Origin: CAVSMC01 sp963728935
GTDB taxonomy: Bacteria > Pseudomonadota > Gammaproteobacteria > Burkholderiales > Casimicrobiaceae
Reading direction: 5' to 3'
DNA: 64,000 bases
NCBI GenBank assembly: GCA_963728935.1
Contig: CAVSMC010000001.1
Coordinates: 186,001 to 250,000, forward strand
Under the pieces are notes generated by a model. It was not told the DNA's origin and did no database searches. It worked only from the letters and a program-made list of their open reading frames with translations. A program made the position numbers and the translations under genes. Shown here piece after piece: positions 57,137-64,000 of this stretch (positions are counted from its first letter, which is position 1; each line of letters opens with the position of its first letter).

Positions 57137-58378
57137 TCACTGCACAAGTTCGCTCATGCTCATGACCCCGATCAAGATCGAGAACACGATGCTGCCGATC
57201 AGAACGGCGAGCGACAGGATCAGCGCCGGCTCGAGCACGGCGAGAAAGCGCTTGACCGCGATCTGCACTTCGCGATCGTAGACGTCGGCGACACGGCCGA
57301 GCATTTCCTCGAGGCGACCGGACTCTTCGCCGACGAGAATCATCTGCGTCGCGAGCTTCGGATACAGGCCGGTCTCGGCAAGCGGACGACCGAAGCCCTT
57401 GCCTTCGCGCAAGCGAGCGATCACGCCATCGAGCGCGCTCGCGAGCACGACGTTGCCGAGCGTCTCCTTGACGATCGCGAGCGCGCCGAGCAGCGTGACG
57501 CCGTTGCCCACGAGCGTCGCGAGCGTTCGCGCGAAACGCGCGACCTCGACCTTGGTCGCGACGTCGCCGACGAGCGGCATGCGAAGGATGCGCGCATCCC
57601 AGCGTGCGCGCACGCTCGGCTTCGCGAGCCGGCGTCGAAACGTCATCACCAAGAGCACGATCAGCGCGCCGATGGCCCACCACCAGCGTCGTAATCCGGT
57701 GCCGATGAACACGACGATCTCGGTGGGCAGCGGCAATGCCTTGCCCGCCTGCGCGAACGTCTGCTCGAATTGCGGCACGACGAAGCCCAGGATCAGCATC
57801 AGCGATGCGATCGCGACGACGACCAGGATGGTCGGATAGATCAGCGCGCTCTTGACGCTTTCGCGCAGCTCCTTGTTGCGCTCCATCGTGTCGGCGAGCC
57901 GCGTCAGCACTTCGCCGAGCGCGCCGCCTGCCTCGCCCGCGCGTACGATGTTGACGTAGAAGCGGCTGAATACGTCGCGGCGCGCGTCGAGCGCCTGGGA
58001 GAGCGACTTGCCGCCGCGAACGTCGTCGCGGATGCCCTGCAGCAGCAGGGCGACCGGCAGCGTCGCCGCGAGCCCGATCAACACTTCGAGCGCCCGATCG
58101 AGCGGCAAGCCGGCGCGCAGCAGCGTCGCGAGCTCGCGCGTGATCGCGAGCATGTTGTCGCGCGTGACGCGCTTGCGCGCGAACAGCCGGCGGCGCGGCT
58201 GCTCGCCGCGGGCCGCGGCGAGCGCGCTCGTTACGGCGGCGTTCGCGGGCGCCACCTGCATCGGCAGCATGCCCTGGTCGCGCAAACGATCGACGATCTC
58301 CGCCTCGTTGGCGGCCTCGAGCTCGCCCATCGCGACGTCGCCCGCGGCGTTGACGGCCTTGTATCGATAGGTCGGCAT
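57137..58378 (-). CDS. gspF: Type II secretion inner-membrane platform protein GspF
   Basis: 413 residues, the usual length. N-terminal MPTYRYKAVNAAGDVAMGEL is characteristic. Two homologous cytoplasmic T2SSF domains (about 75-195 and 275-400) flank three transmembrane helices; FYVNIVRAGEAGGALGEVL and MILVGEESGRLEEML are the paired G-E motifs. GspF transmits ATPase rotation to the pseudopilin assembly. It lies 9 nt after gspE. Confidence 0.95.
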   Translation of the reverse strand: MPTYRYKAVNAAGDVAMGELEAANEAEIVDRLRDQGMLPMQVAPANAAVTSALAAARGEQPRRRLFARKRVTRDNMLAITRELATLLRAGLPLDRALEVLIGLAATLPVALLLQGIRDDVRGGKSLSQALDARRDVFSRFYVNIVRAGEAGGALGEVLTRLADTMERNKELRESVKSALIYPTILVVVAIASLMLILGFVVPQFEQTFAQAGKALPLPTEIVVFIGTGLRRWWWAIGALIVLLVMTFRRRLAKPSVRARWDARILRMPLVGDVATKVEVARFARTLATLVGNGVTLLGALAIVKETLGNVVLASALDGVIARLREGKGFGRPLAETGLYPKLATQMILVGEESGRLEEMLGRVADVYDREVQIAVKRFLAVLEPALILSLAVLIGSIVFSILIGVMSMSELVQ

Positions 58379-58387
58379 CCCTGAGCG

Positions 58388-60160
58388 CTAGCCTTCGCGC
58401 GTGACGCGAAGCACTTCCTCGAACGTCGTGATGCCCGCGACCGCTTTGCGCAGCCCGTCCTCGTACATCGTCAGCATGCCTTCGCCGATCGCGCATGCGC
58501 GCAGCTCGGTGGCGATCGCGTGCTTCATCACGAGGCTTCGCAGCGGGTCGGTCATCGGCAGCATTTCGTAGATGCCGATGCGGCCGCTGTAGCCGGTCTG
58601 CGCGCACTGCGGGCAGCCCTTCGGATGATAGAGCGTGATCGGCAGCTTCGCGAAGCGGTCGAGCCCGAGCTCGGTCACGACCTCCGGCAGCGCGGTGTAC
58701 GGCTCCTTGCAGTTCGCGCAGAGCGTGCGCACGAGCCGCTGCGCGAGGATCCCGATCACGGTCGAGGTCAGCAGGTAATCCTCAACGCCCATGTCGAGCA
58801 GCCGGTTGACCGTCGACGGCGCGTCGTTCGTGTGCACGGTCGACAGCACGAGGTGCCCGGTCAGCGCCGATTGCACGGCGATCTGCGCCGTCTCGAGGTC
58901 GCGGATCTCGCCGATCATGATGACGTCGGGGTCCTGGCGCACGATCGAGCGCAGCGCATTGGCGAACGTGAGATCGATCTGCGGCTTCACCTGGATCTGG
59001 TTGATGCCGGGCATCTGATATTCGACCGGGTCCTCGACGGTGAGGATTTTCACGTCAGGCTGATTCAAACGGTCGAGCGCCGTATACAGGGTTGTCGTCT
59101 TGCCCGAGCCCGTCGGGCCGGTGACGAGCAGGATGCCGTGCGGCTCCTGCAGCACGTCGGTGAACGTCTTGTGCGTGTCGTCCCAGAAGCCGAGCTTCGC
59201 GAAGTCGAGCGCCACACCGCCCTTGTCGAGGATCCGCATGACGACCGACTCGCCGTGCATCGTCGGCACCGTCGACACGCGCAGGTCGATCTCCTTGCCC
59301 TGCACGCGCAACCGGATGCGGCCGTCCTGCGGCAGCCTGCGCTCGGCGATGTCGAGGTTCGCCATGATCTTCACGCGCGAGATGACGGCGGCCGAAAATC
59401 GACGCGGCGGCGACTCGACCTCGTGCAGCACGCCGTCGATTCGATAGCGGACGACGAGGCGGTTCTCGAACGGCTCGATGTGGATGTCGGACGCGCGCGC
59501 CTCGAGCGCGTTGGTGATGATCAGCGACACGAGGCGAATGACCGGCGCCTCGGCCGCGAGATCCTTCAACTGCTGCACGTCGGCGTCGAACGACAGATCG
59601 TCGCCGCTGCGTTGCTCGATATCGCCGACGATCTGGCCAACCGCCGTGCGGCCTGTGCCGTACAGCCGCTCTAGCGCCGCTTCGAGCTCGGTCGGAATCG
59701 CGACGAGTGGCCGCACGTCGCGGCCGGTCACCATTCGAAACGCGCCGATCGTGTAATCGTCGGTGGGGTCGGCCATCGCGAGCGCGAGCTCGTGCTCGTC
59801 CTCGCGCAGCGGCAGCGCGCGCGCTTCACGCAGAAAGCGCGCCGATATGCGTTCCTCGAGGATCGGCAGCTCCGGGTAGCCGCCAGCGTCGACGAGCGGC
59901 AATCCGAGCTGCGCGGCGAGCGCCTCGGCAACGTCGCGCTGCGCGACGATGCCGAGCGTCACCAGCAGAACGCCGAGCTTCTCGCGCGACTCCTGCTGCA
60001 AACGCAGCGCGCGGTCGAGCCCTGCCGCATCGAGCTTGCCACGCTCGATCAGGATCTCGCCGAGACGTCTGCGAATGGGTGCTTCCAACGTTGTCGCTGC
60101 TCGAAAATTGGGCGTCGATGATAGCACGGCGACACGACGACCGAAGCCATCTCGCCGCAT
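58388..60160 (-). CDS. gspE: Type II secretion ATPase GspE
   Basis: 590 residues from ATG 60160. A TTG at 60088 would give 566 and starts closer to the conserved IRRRLGEILIERGKLD, so the true start is uncertain. N1/N2 domains come first, then Walker A GPTGSGKT (348-355), Asp box DPVEY (376-380), Walker B region DPDVIMIGEIRD (410-421) and His box HTND (443-446). Cys481, Cys484, Cys516 and Cys519 form the zinc site of this family. It is the hexameric motor and first gene of the operon. A TATCAT at 60118-60123 is a weak -10 candidate. Confidence 0.94.
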   Translation of the reverse strand: MRRDGFGRRVAVLSSTPNFRAATTLEAPIRRRLGEILIERGKLDAAGLDRALRLQQESREKLGVLLVTLGIVAQRDVAEALAAQLGLPLVDAGGYPELPILEERISARFLREARALPLREDEHELALAMADPTDDYTIGAFRMVTGRDVRPLVAIPTELEAALERLYGTGRTAVGQIVGDIEQRSGDDLSFDADVQQLKDLAAEAPVIRLVSLIITNALEARASDIHIEPFENRLVVRYRIDGVLHEVESPPRRFSAAVISRVKIMANLDIAERRLPQDGRIRLRVQGKEIDLRVSTVPTMHGESVVMRILDKGGVALDFAKLGFWDDTHKTFTDVLQEPHGILLVTGPTGSGKTTTLYTALDRLNQPDVKILTVEDPVEYQMPGINQIQVKPQIDLTFANALRSIVRQDPDVIMIGEIRDLETAQIAVQSALTGHLVLSTVHTNDAPSTVNRLLDMGVEDYLLTSTVIGILAQRLVRTLCANCKEPYTALPEVVTELGLDRFAKLPITLYHPKGCPQCAQTGYSGRIGIYEMLPMTDPLRSLVMKHAIATELRACAIGEGMLTMYEDGLRKAVAGITTFEEVLRVTREG

Positions 60161-60256
60161 GAATCAAGACCTTGCACACGGCGTCCGCGTGCGTTTCGTC
60201 GCTTGCCGACGACGTTATTCGAGCACGGTGTCGCCGCATCCCGACGCTGGGAAATA

Positions 60257-60343
60257 ATTAGGGTCAGACTCGAATTTGCGCATCCGTCGCGCTAATACCG
60301 AGCATGCATGGAAATTCGAGTCTGACCAAGTCTGACCCTGATT
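60257..60343. repeat. REP-like inverted repeat, copy 1
   Basis: GGGTCAGACTCGAATTT (60261-60277) is repeated in inverse as AAATTCGAGTCTGACC (60312-60327), and part of the arm (AAGTCTGACCCT) is duplicated just beyond. The form and the bounding AATTA match short palindromes associated with REP/RAYT elements in proteobacteria. It lies between gspE and hemL, together with a small direct repeat of ATTATCTCC. No transposase is present. Confidence 0.75.
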
Positions 60344-60407
60344 ATCTCCAATTATCTCCGCGCCGGAGCCGCGTATCGTGACCCTCGCGCCGGCCGATTG
60401 ATTCCGG

Positions 60408-61691
60408 CTAACGAAGCTGCGCGAACGCCTTTTCGGCCGCGCCGATCGTCGCGCCGATGTCCTGCGCGCTGTGCGCGGCCGACACGAATCCGGCTTCGTA
60501 CGCCGACGGCGCGAGATAGATGCCCATGTCGAGCATGCGATGAAAGAAACGATTGAAGCGCTCCTTGTCGCACGCCATGATCTCGTCGTAGCTTTGCGGC
60601 ACGCTTGCTGCGAAGTAAAGCCCGAACATGCCGCCGACGGCGTCGGCGCAGAACGCGACGCCGGCGCGCTTCGCCGCGGCGGCGAGACCTTCCGTCATCG
60701 ACTTGGTCTTCGCCGCGAGCTCGTCGTAGAAGCCCGGCGCATCGGTGAGCGCAAGCGTCGCGAGCCCGGCGGCGACCGCAACCGGGTTGCCCGACAGCGT
60801 GCCCGCCTGATACACGGGGCCGAGCGGCGCAATCTTCTCCATGATCGCGCGCTTGCCGCCGAACGCGCCGACGGGCATGCCGCCGCCGATCACCTTGCCG
60901 AGCGTCGTCAAGTCCGGGGTTACGCCGGTCAAACCCTGCACGCCTCGCGGATGCACGCGAAAGCCGGTCATCACTTCGTCGAAGATCAACACCGCGCCGA
61001 AGCGGTCGCACACCGCACGCACGCCCTCGAGATAACCGGCGCGCGGCCGCACGAGATTCATGTTGCCCGCGATCGGCTCGATGATGACGCCGGCGATGCC
61101 GTCGGGCTCGGCGGCGAACGCGGCTTCGAGGGCAGCGAGATCGTTGTACGCGACGACGACGGTCTCGCCGGCAATCGCAGGCGGCACGCCGGCGGACGAC
61201 GGCTGACCGAACGTGAGCGCCCCGGAGCCCGCCTTGACGAGCAGGCTGTCGCCGTGGCCGTGATAGCAACCCTCGAACTTGACGATCTTCGCGCGGCCGG
61301 TGAACCCGCGCGCGAGCCGAAGCGCCGACATCGTCGCCTCGGTACCCGACGACACGAGGCGCACCATGTCCATCGACGGCAGCCGGCGCACAAGCGTCTC
61401 GGCCATCTCGATTTCGATTTCGGTCGGCGCTCCGAACGACAAGCCGAGCTCCGCGCGCTGTTGCACGGCGCGCACGACGTCCGGATGCGCATGACCGACG
61501 ATCGCCGGACCCCACGATCCGACGTAATCGATGTACCGTTTGCCCGCAGCGTCCCAGACGTACGCGCCCTCCCCCTTGGCGAAAAACCGCGGCGTGCCGC
61601 CGACCGAGCGGAACGCACGGACCGGCGAATTGACGCCGGCGGGAATCGTGCGCTGCGCGCGTGCGAACAGCTCCTCGTTGCGATCGGTCAC
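60408..61691 (-). CDS. hemL: Glutamate-1-semialdehyde 2,1-aminomutase
   Basis: 427 residues from GTG 61691, chosen for GAAGGAGA 8 nt upstream and the exact family length. A PLP-dependent class III aminotransferase fold: YVGSWGPAIVGHAHP, SSGTEATMSALRLAR, FDEVMTGFRV, and TLGKVIGGGMPVGAFGG with the PLP Lys266. It converts glutamate-1-semialdehyde to 5-aminolevulinate in C5 tetrapyrrole synthesis. It lies 26 nt after thiE in a thiD-thiE-hemL unit, a common betaproteobacterial grouping. Confidence 0.97.
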   Translation of the reverse strand: MTDRNEELFARAQRTIPAGVNSPVRAFRSVGGTPRFFAKGEGAYVWDAAGKRYIDYVGSWGPAIVGHAHPDVVRAVQQRAELGLSFGAPTEIEIEMAETLVRRLPSMDMVRLVSSGTEATMSALRLARGFTGRAKIVKFEGCYHGHGDSLLVKAGSGALTFGQPSSAGVPPAIAGETVVVAYNDLAALEAAFAAEPDGIAGVIIEPIAGNMNLVRPRAGYLEGVRAVCDRFGAVLIFDEVMTGFRVHPRGVQGLTGVTPDLTTLGKVIGGGMPVGAFGGKRAIMEKIAPLGPVYQAGTLSGNPVAVAAGLATLALTDAPGFYDELAAKTKSMTEGLAAAAKRAGVAFCADAVGGMFGLYFAASVPQSYDEIMACDKERFNRFFHRMLDMGIYLAPSAYEAGFVSAAHSAQDIGATIGAAEKAFAQLR

Positions 61692-61717
61692 GGTAGCGCT
61701 CTCCTTCGAGTGCGCGA

Positions 61718-62425
61718 TCAACGCGCGTATTCGACGCGCGACGCGGCCGGCGGCGCGAACAGGCGCGCGATCGCGTGCGCGGCGCTCTCGACGCCGTCGA
61801 CCGTCGTCTCGCCGAACACGGCGCTGATCACGGCGACCGCGTCGGCGCCGGCACGGGCGAGCCCGTCGGCGTTGTCGGCATCGATGCCGCCGATCGCCAC
61901 CACCGGGACGCCAAGCGCGCGCGCTTGCGCCAGCACCGCGGTACTCGCCCTGCGAGCCTGCGGCTTGACGCTCGACGGGAAAAAGCTGCCGAACGCCACA
62001 TAATCGGCGCCGGCCGCCACGGCATCGCGGGCGCGCATGAAATCGTCGTAGCACGACACGCCGACGAGACGATCGGGGCCGACGAGCTCGCGTGCGGCGG
62101 CGATGCTCACGTCGTCCTCGCCGATGTGCACGCCGTCGGCGCCGACGGCGGCGGCGAGATCGGCGTCGTCGTTCACGATCAGCAGCGCGCCGTGCGCGGC
62201 GTGCACACGGGCGAGCGCGGCCGCTTGTGTCCGCCGCGTCTGCGCGTCGGCCGTCTTGTTTCGATACTGGATTGCCGATGCGCCGCCGGCAATCGCCGCG
62301 GCGACACGCGCAGCAAGCTCCGTCGTGTCCGCCAGATCGGGCGTCACCGCATAGAGCCCGCGCAGCCGCCGCCCGCGCAATCGACGCAACTCGAGCGAGC
62401 GCGCGTCAATGGCTGTGCCGGGCAT
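61718..62425 (-). CDS. thiE: Thiamine phosphate synthase
   Basis: 235 residues from ATG 62425, overlapping thiD by 20 nt; ATG 62470 is an upstream alternative. A TIM barrel: GLYAVTPDLADT, AIQYRNKTADA with the pyrophosphate-binding Arg/Lys, LIVNDDADLAAAVGADGVHI, VGVSCYDD, and VAIGGIDADNA. It joins HMP-pyrophosphate and thiazole phosphate to form thiamine phosphate. The upstream gene makes the first of these substrates. Confidence 0.93.
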   Translation of the reverse strand: MPGTAIDARSLELRRLRGRRLRGLYAVTPDLADTTELAARVAAAIAGGASAIQYRNKTADAQTRRTQAAALARVHAAHGALLIVNDDADLAAAVGADGVHIGEDDVSIAAARELVGPDRLVGVSCYDDFMRARDAVAAGADYVAFGSFFPSSVKPQARRASTAVLAQARALGVPVVAIGGIDADNADGLARAGADAVAVISAVFGETTVDGVESAAHAIARLFAPPAASRVEYAR

Positions 62426-63284
62426 CGATCGAGCGGGAAACCGAATCGTCGGCGCCCGGCGCGTCTTCATCGTCGCGCGCCCAAAAGAGCCGATCGGGCA
62501 TCAACTGTCCCATGCCGGGCCGATAGGCCTTTTGCAGCGTGTGCCACGTATAGTCTTGCGCCTCGCGCACGGCTTCGGGCAACTCGACGCCGTTGGCGAG
62601 CATCGCGGCGATCGCGGCGGCGAGCGTGCAGCCCGAGCCGTGATAGCTGCCGGCGAGCCGCGGCCACGCGTCGCTTCGCACGACGCCGCTCTTCGCGTAC
62701 AGCGTATTGATCACTTGCGCGGTCGACTCGTGCGTGCCGGTGACGAGCACATGACCGACGCCCATCTCGATCAGCCGCCGCGAGCACTCGTCGAGCGCGG
62801 GCATTTCGTCGTCGTCGGTTGCCGCGAGCCGGCGCGCCTCGAGGCTGTTCGGCGTGATGATCGTCGTATGCGGCAACAACAGCTCGCGCATTGCGCCGAT
62901 CATCTCTTCGGTTGCGAGCTCGTCGCCGCGGCCCGATGCGAGCACCGGGTCGAGCACGAGCGGCACGTCGGGATAATCGGACAGGATCTCCGCAATCGCG
63001 GCGATGTTCTCGAGGCTGCCGAGCACGCCGATCTTGAACGCGTCGACCGGCATGTCCTCGAGCACGCAGCGGGCCTGGTCGGAAACCCAATCGGAGTCGA
63101 GCGCCTGCAACGCTTCGACGCCGAGCGTGTCCTGCACGGTGATCGCGGTGAGCACCGACAGCGGATGGCAGCCCATGCTCGCAACCGTCAGCAGATCGGC
63201 CTGAGCGCCCGCGCCGCCCGTCGGATCGGAAGCGGAGAACGACAAAACGATCGGCGGGATTCCTTGCTCGGCGTCGGCGGGCAT
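62406..63284 (-). CDS. thiD: Hydroxymethylpyrimidine/phosphomethylpyrimidine kinase
   Basis: 292 residues, a ribokinase-fold enzyme. PIVLSFSASDPTGGAGAQAD at the N-terminus binds the pyrimidine, LVLDPVLASGRGDEL and TPNSLEARRL are internal motifs, and GSYHGSGCTLAAAIAA holds the ATP-site anion hole and catalytic Cys region. It phosphorylates HMP twice for thiamine synthesis. It is divergent from the rubredoxin gene; 87 nt separate them. A minus-strand TAAAAT at 63341-63346 is a weak -10 candidate. Confidence 0.95.
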   Translation of the reverse strand: MPADAEQGIPPIVLSFSASDPTGGAGAQADLLTVASMGCHPLSVLTAITVQDTLGVEALQALDSDWVSDQARCVLEDMPVDAFKIGVLGSLENIAAIAEILSDYPDVPLVLDPVLASGRGDELATEEMIGAMRELLLPHTTIITPNSLEARRLAATDDDEMPALDECSRRLIEMGVGHVLVTGTHESTAQVINTLYAKSGVVRSDAWPRLAGSYHGSGCTLAAAIAAMLANGVELPEAVREAQDYTWHTLQKAYRPGMGQLMPDRLFWARDDEDAPGADDSVSRSIDARHSH

Positions 63285-63328
63285 CGCGGGGGCGCGTGCG
63301 CGTCAGGCGCGGCGCGCGAGCGGCTTGC

Positions 63329-63334
63329 TAGAAT
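63329..63334 (+). promoter_or_regulatory. Possible extended -10 box for the rubredoxin gene
   Basis: TGCTAGAAT (63326-63334) resembles an extended -10 (TGnTATAAT) 38 nt before the rubredoxin ATG. No -35 match was found, which extended -10 promoters can tolerate. Confidence 0.35.
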
Positions 63335-63371
63335 TGGGCGATTTTACTCCATTCGCGCTCGAGCGCCCTCG

Positions 63372-63536
63372 ATGAAGAAGTACATGTGCCTCATCTGCGG
63401 TTGGATCTATGACGAGGCACTCGGGGCTCCCGACGAAGGCATTGCGCCGGGCACGAAATGGGAAGACGTGCCGCCGAACTGGACGTGTCCGGAGTGCGGC
63501 GCAAGGAAGGAAGACTTCGAAATGATCGAGCTATGA
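63372..63536 (+). CDS. Rubredoxin
   Basis: 54 residues, typical rubredoxin size. Two CxxC knuckles, CLICG (6-10) and CPECG (39-43), bind one iron atom. YDEALGAPDEGIAPGTKWED and the C-terminal KEDFEMIE are standard for the family. It is a cytoplasmic one-electron carrier. The stop overlaps the gloA ATG (ATGA). Which reductase or oxidase it serves cannot be told from this window. Confidence 0.95.
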   Translation: MKKYMCLICGWIYDEALGAPDEGIAPGTKWEDVPPNWTCPECGARKEDFEMIEL

Positions 63537-63919
63537 GAATACTGCACACGATGCTGCGCGTCGGCGATCTCGACCGCGCGGTGCGCTTCTACACCGAAGT
63601 TCTCGGCATGGAGCTCATCCGCACGACCGACAGGCCCGAGCAGAAATACACGCTCGCATTCGTAGGCTACGGCGGCGAGCGCGAAGGCGCCGTTCTCGAA
63701 TTGACCTACAACTACGGCGTCGATCGTTACGACCTCGGCGGCGGATTCGGTCATGTGGCGATCGAGGTGGACGACGCCGCGGCGGCGTGCGATGCCGTTC
63801 GCCGCAAGGGTGGCACCGTCACGCGCGAAGCGGGGCCGGTCAAAGGCGGTACGTCGGTGATCGCGTTCGTGCAGGATCCCGACGGCTACAAGATCGAGCT
63901 CATCCAGCGCGGCGGCTGA
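63533..63919 (+). CDS. gloA: Lactoylglutathione lyase (glyoxalase I)
   Basis: 128 residues. Metal ligands His5, Glu56, His74 and Glu122 fall at the same numbers as in the E. coli nickel enzyme. FYTEVLGMEL, TLAFVGYGGE, GHVAIEVDD and QDPDGYKIELI are family motifs. It converts the methylglyoxal-glutathione hemithioacetal to lactoylglutathione. Translation is coupled to rubredoxin by a 4-nt overlap. Confidence 0.96.
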   Translation: MRILHTMLRVGDLDRAVRFYTEVLGMELIRTTDRPEQKYTLAFVGYGGEREGAVLELTYNYGVDRYDLGGGFGHVAIEVDDAAAACDAVRRKGGTVTREAGPVKGGTSVIAFVQDPDGYKIELIQRGG

Positions 63920-63927
63920 ACAGAGAA

Positions 63928-64000
63928 ATTAGGGTCAGACTCGACTTTTCGGTGCACTGCCGTCGCGCTGGCAGCGGCGTGCGAAAAGTCGAGTCTGACC
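63928..64000. repeat. REP-like inverted repeat, copy 2 (runs to the window end)
   Basis: GGGTCAGACTCGACTTTTCG (63932-63951) and its complement (63982-64000) flank a loop containing GTCGCGCTGG. The arms, the AATTA lead-in and the loop motif GTCGCGCT match copy 1 at 60257-60343. It lies right after gloA and may act as a transcript end. Its right border may lie outside the window. Confidence 0.75.

Overview
The window is 64 kb of high-GC DNA from a Betaproteobacterium, most likely Burkholderiales. The evidence is the 16S/23S sequence, the tRNA-Ile/tRNA-Ala spacer, an E-F-G-H-I-J-K-L-M-N-D order of type II secretion genes, and a thiD-thiE-hemL/rubredoxin/gloA neighbourhood. This assignment is inferred from sequence recognition alone.

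Layout. (1) 1-83: the 3' end of a group II intron. (2) 128-5687: a complete rrn operon on the minus strand, with promoter, boxA, 16S, tRNA-Ile, tRNA-Ala, 23S, 5S and terminator; processing stalks around 16S and 23S are visible. (3) 6215-43609: a 37-kb cell-surface polysaccharide region. It opens with an MBOAT O-acyltransferase and an SGNH-like partner (+). A minus-strand block (9223-23952) follows, with gmd, rmd, an ABC-2 exporter (Wzm/Wzt with a C-terminal glycan-binding domain), several GT4 glycosyltransferases and three methyltransferase-type proteins. A plus-strand block (24070-30723) holds a GT4, the initiating sugar-phosphate transferase, two unknown membrane proteins and another GT4. 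A second minus-strand block (30827-43609) holds two TPR/GT41 (SPINDLY-type) proteins, a GT2-GT4 fusion, two methyltransferases, a polysaccharide deacetylase and a second Wzm/Wzt exporter. (4) 43784-48095: a parvulin isomerase, two secreted proteins of unknown function and a small putative lipoprotein. (5) 48336-60160: a complete type II secretion operon (gspE to gspD). (6) 60408-63919: hemL, thiE, thiD (-) and rubredoxin, gloA (+), bracketed by two copies of a REP-like inverted repeat.

How the genes work together. Gmd and Rmd should make GDP-D-rhamnose, GT4 enzymes polymerise it on a carrier primed by the WcaJ-type transferase, and Wzm/Wzt exports the chain. The set resembles the Pseudomonas common-antigen D-rhamnan logic. 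The coiled-coil methyltransferases look like chain terminators with a molecular ruler, as in WbdD. The most unusual part is a protein fusing a sulfotransferase to a copy of the Wzt C-terminal glycan-recognition domain, in the same cluster as the Wzt that carries the related domain. A second highlight is a GT41 protein with an internal duplication and a decayed first catalytic lobe. Other points are a palindromic dispersed repeat that supplies most of the GspI prepilin leader, and a perfect 22-bp palindrome upstream of a secreted-protein gene.
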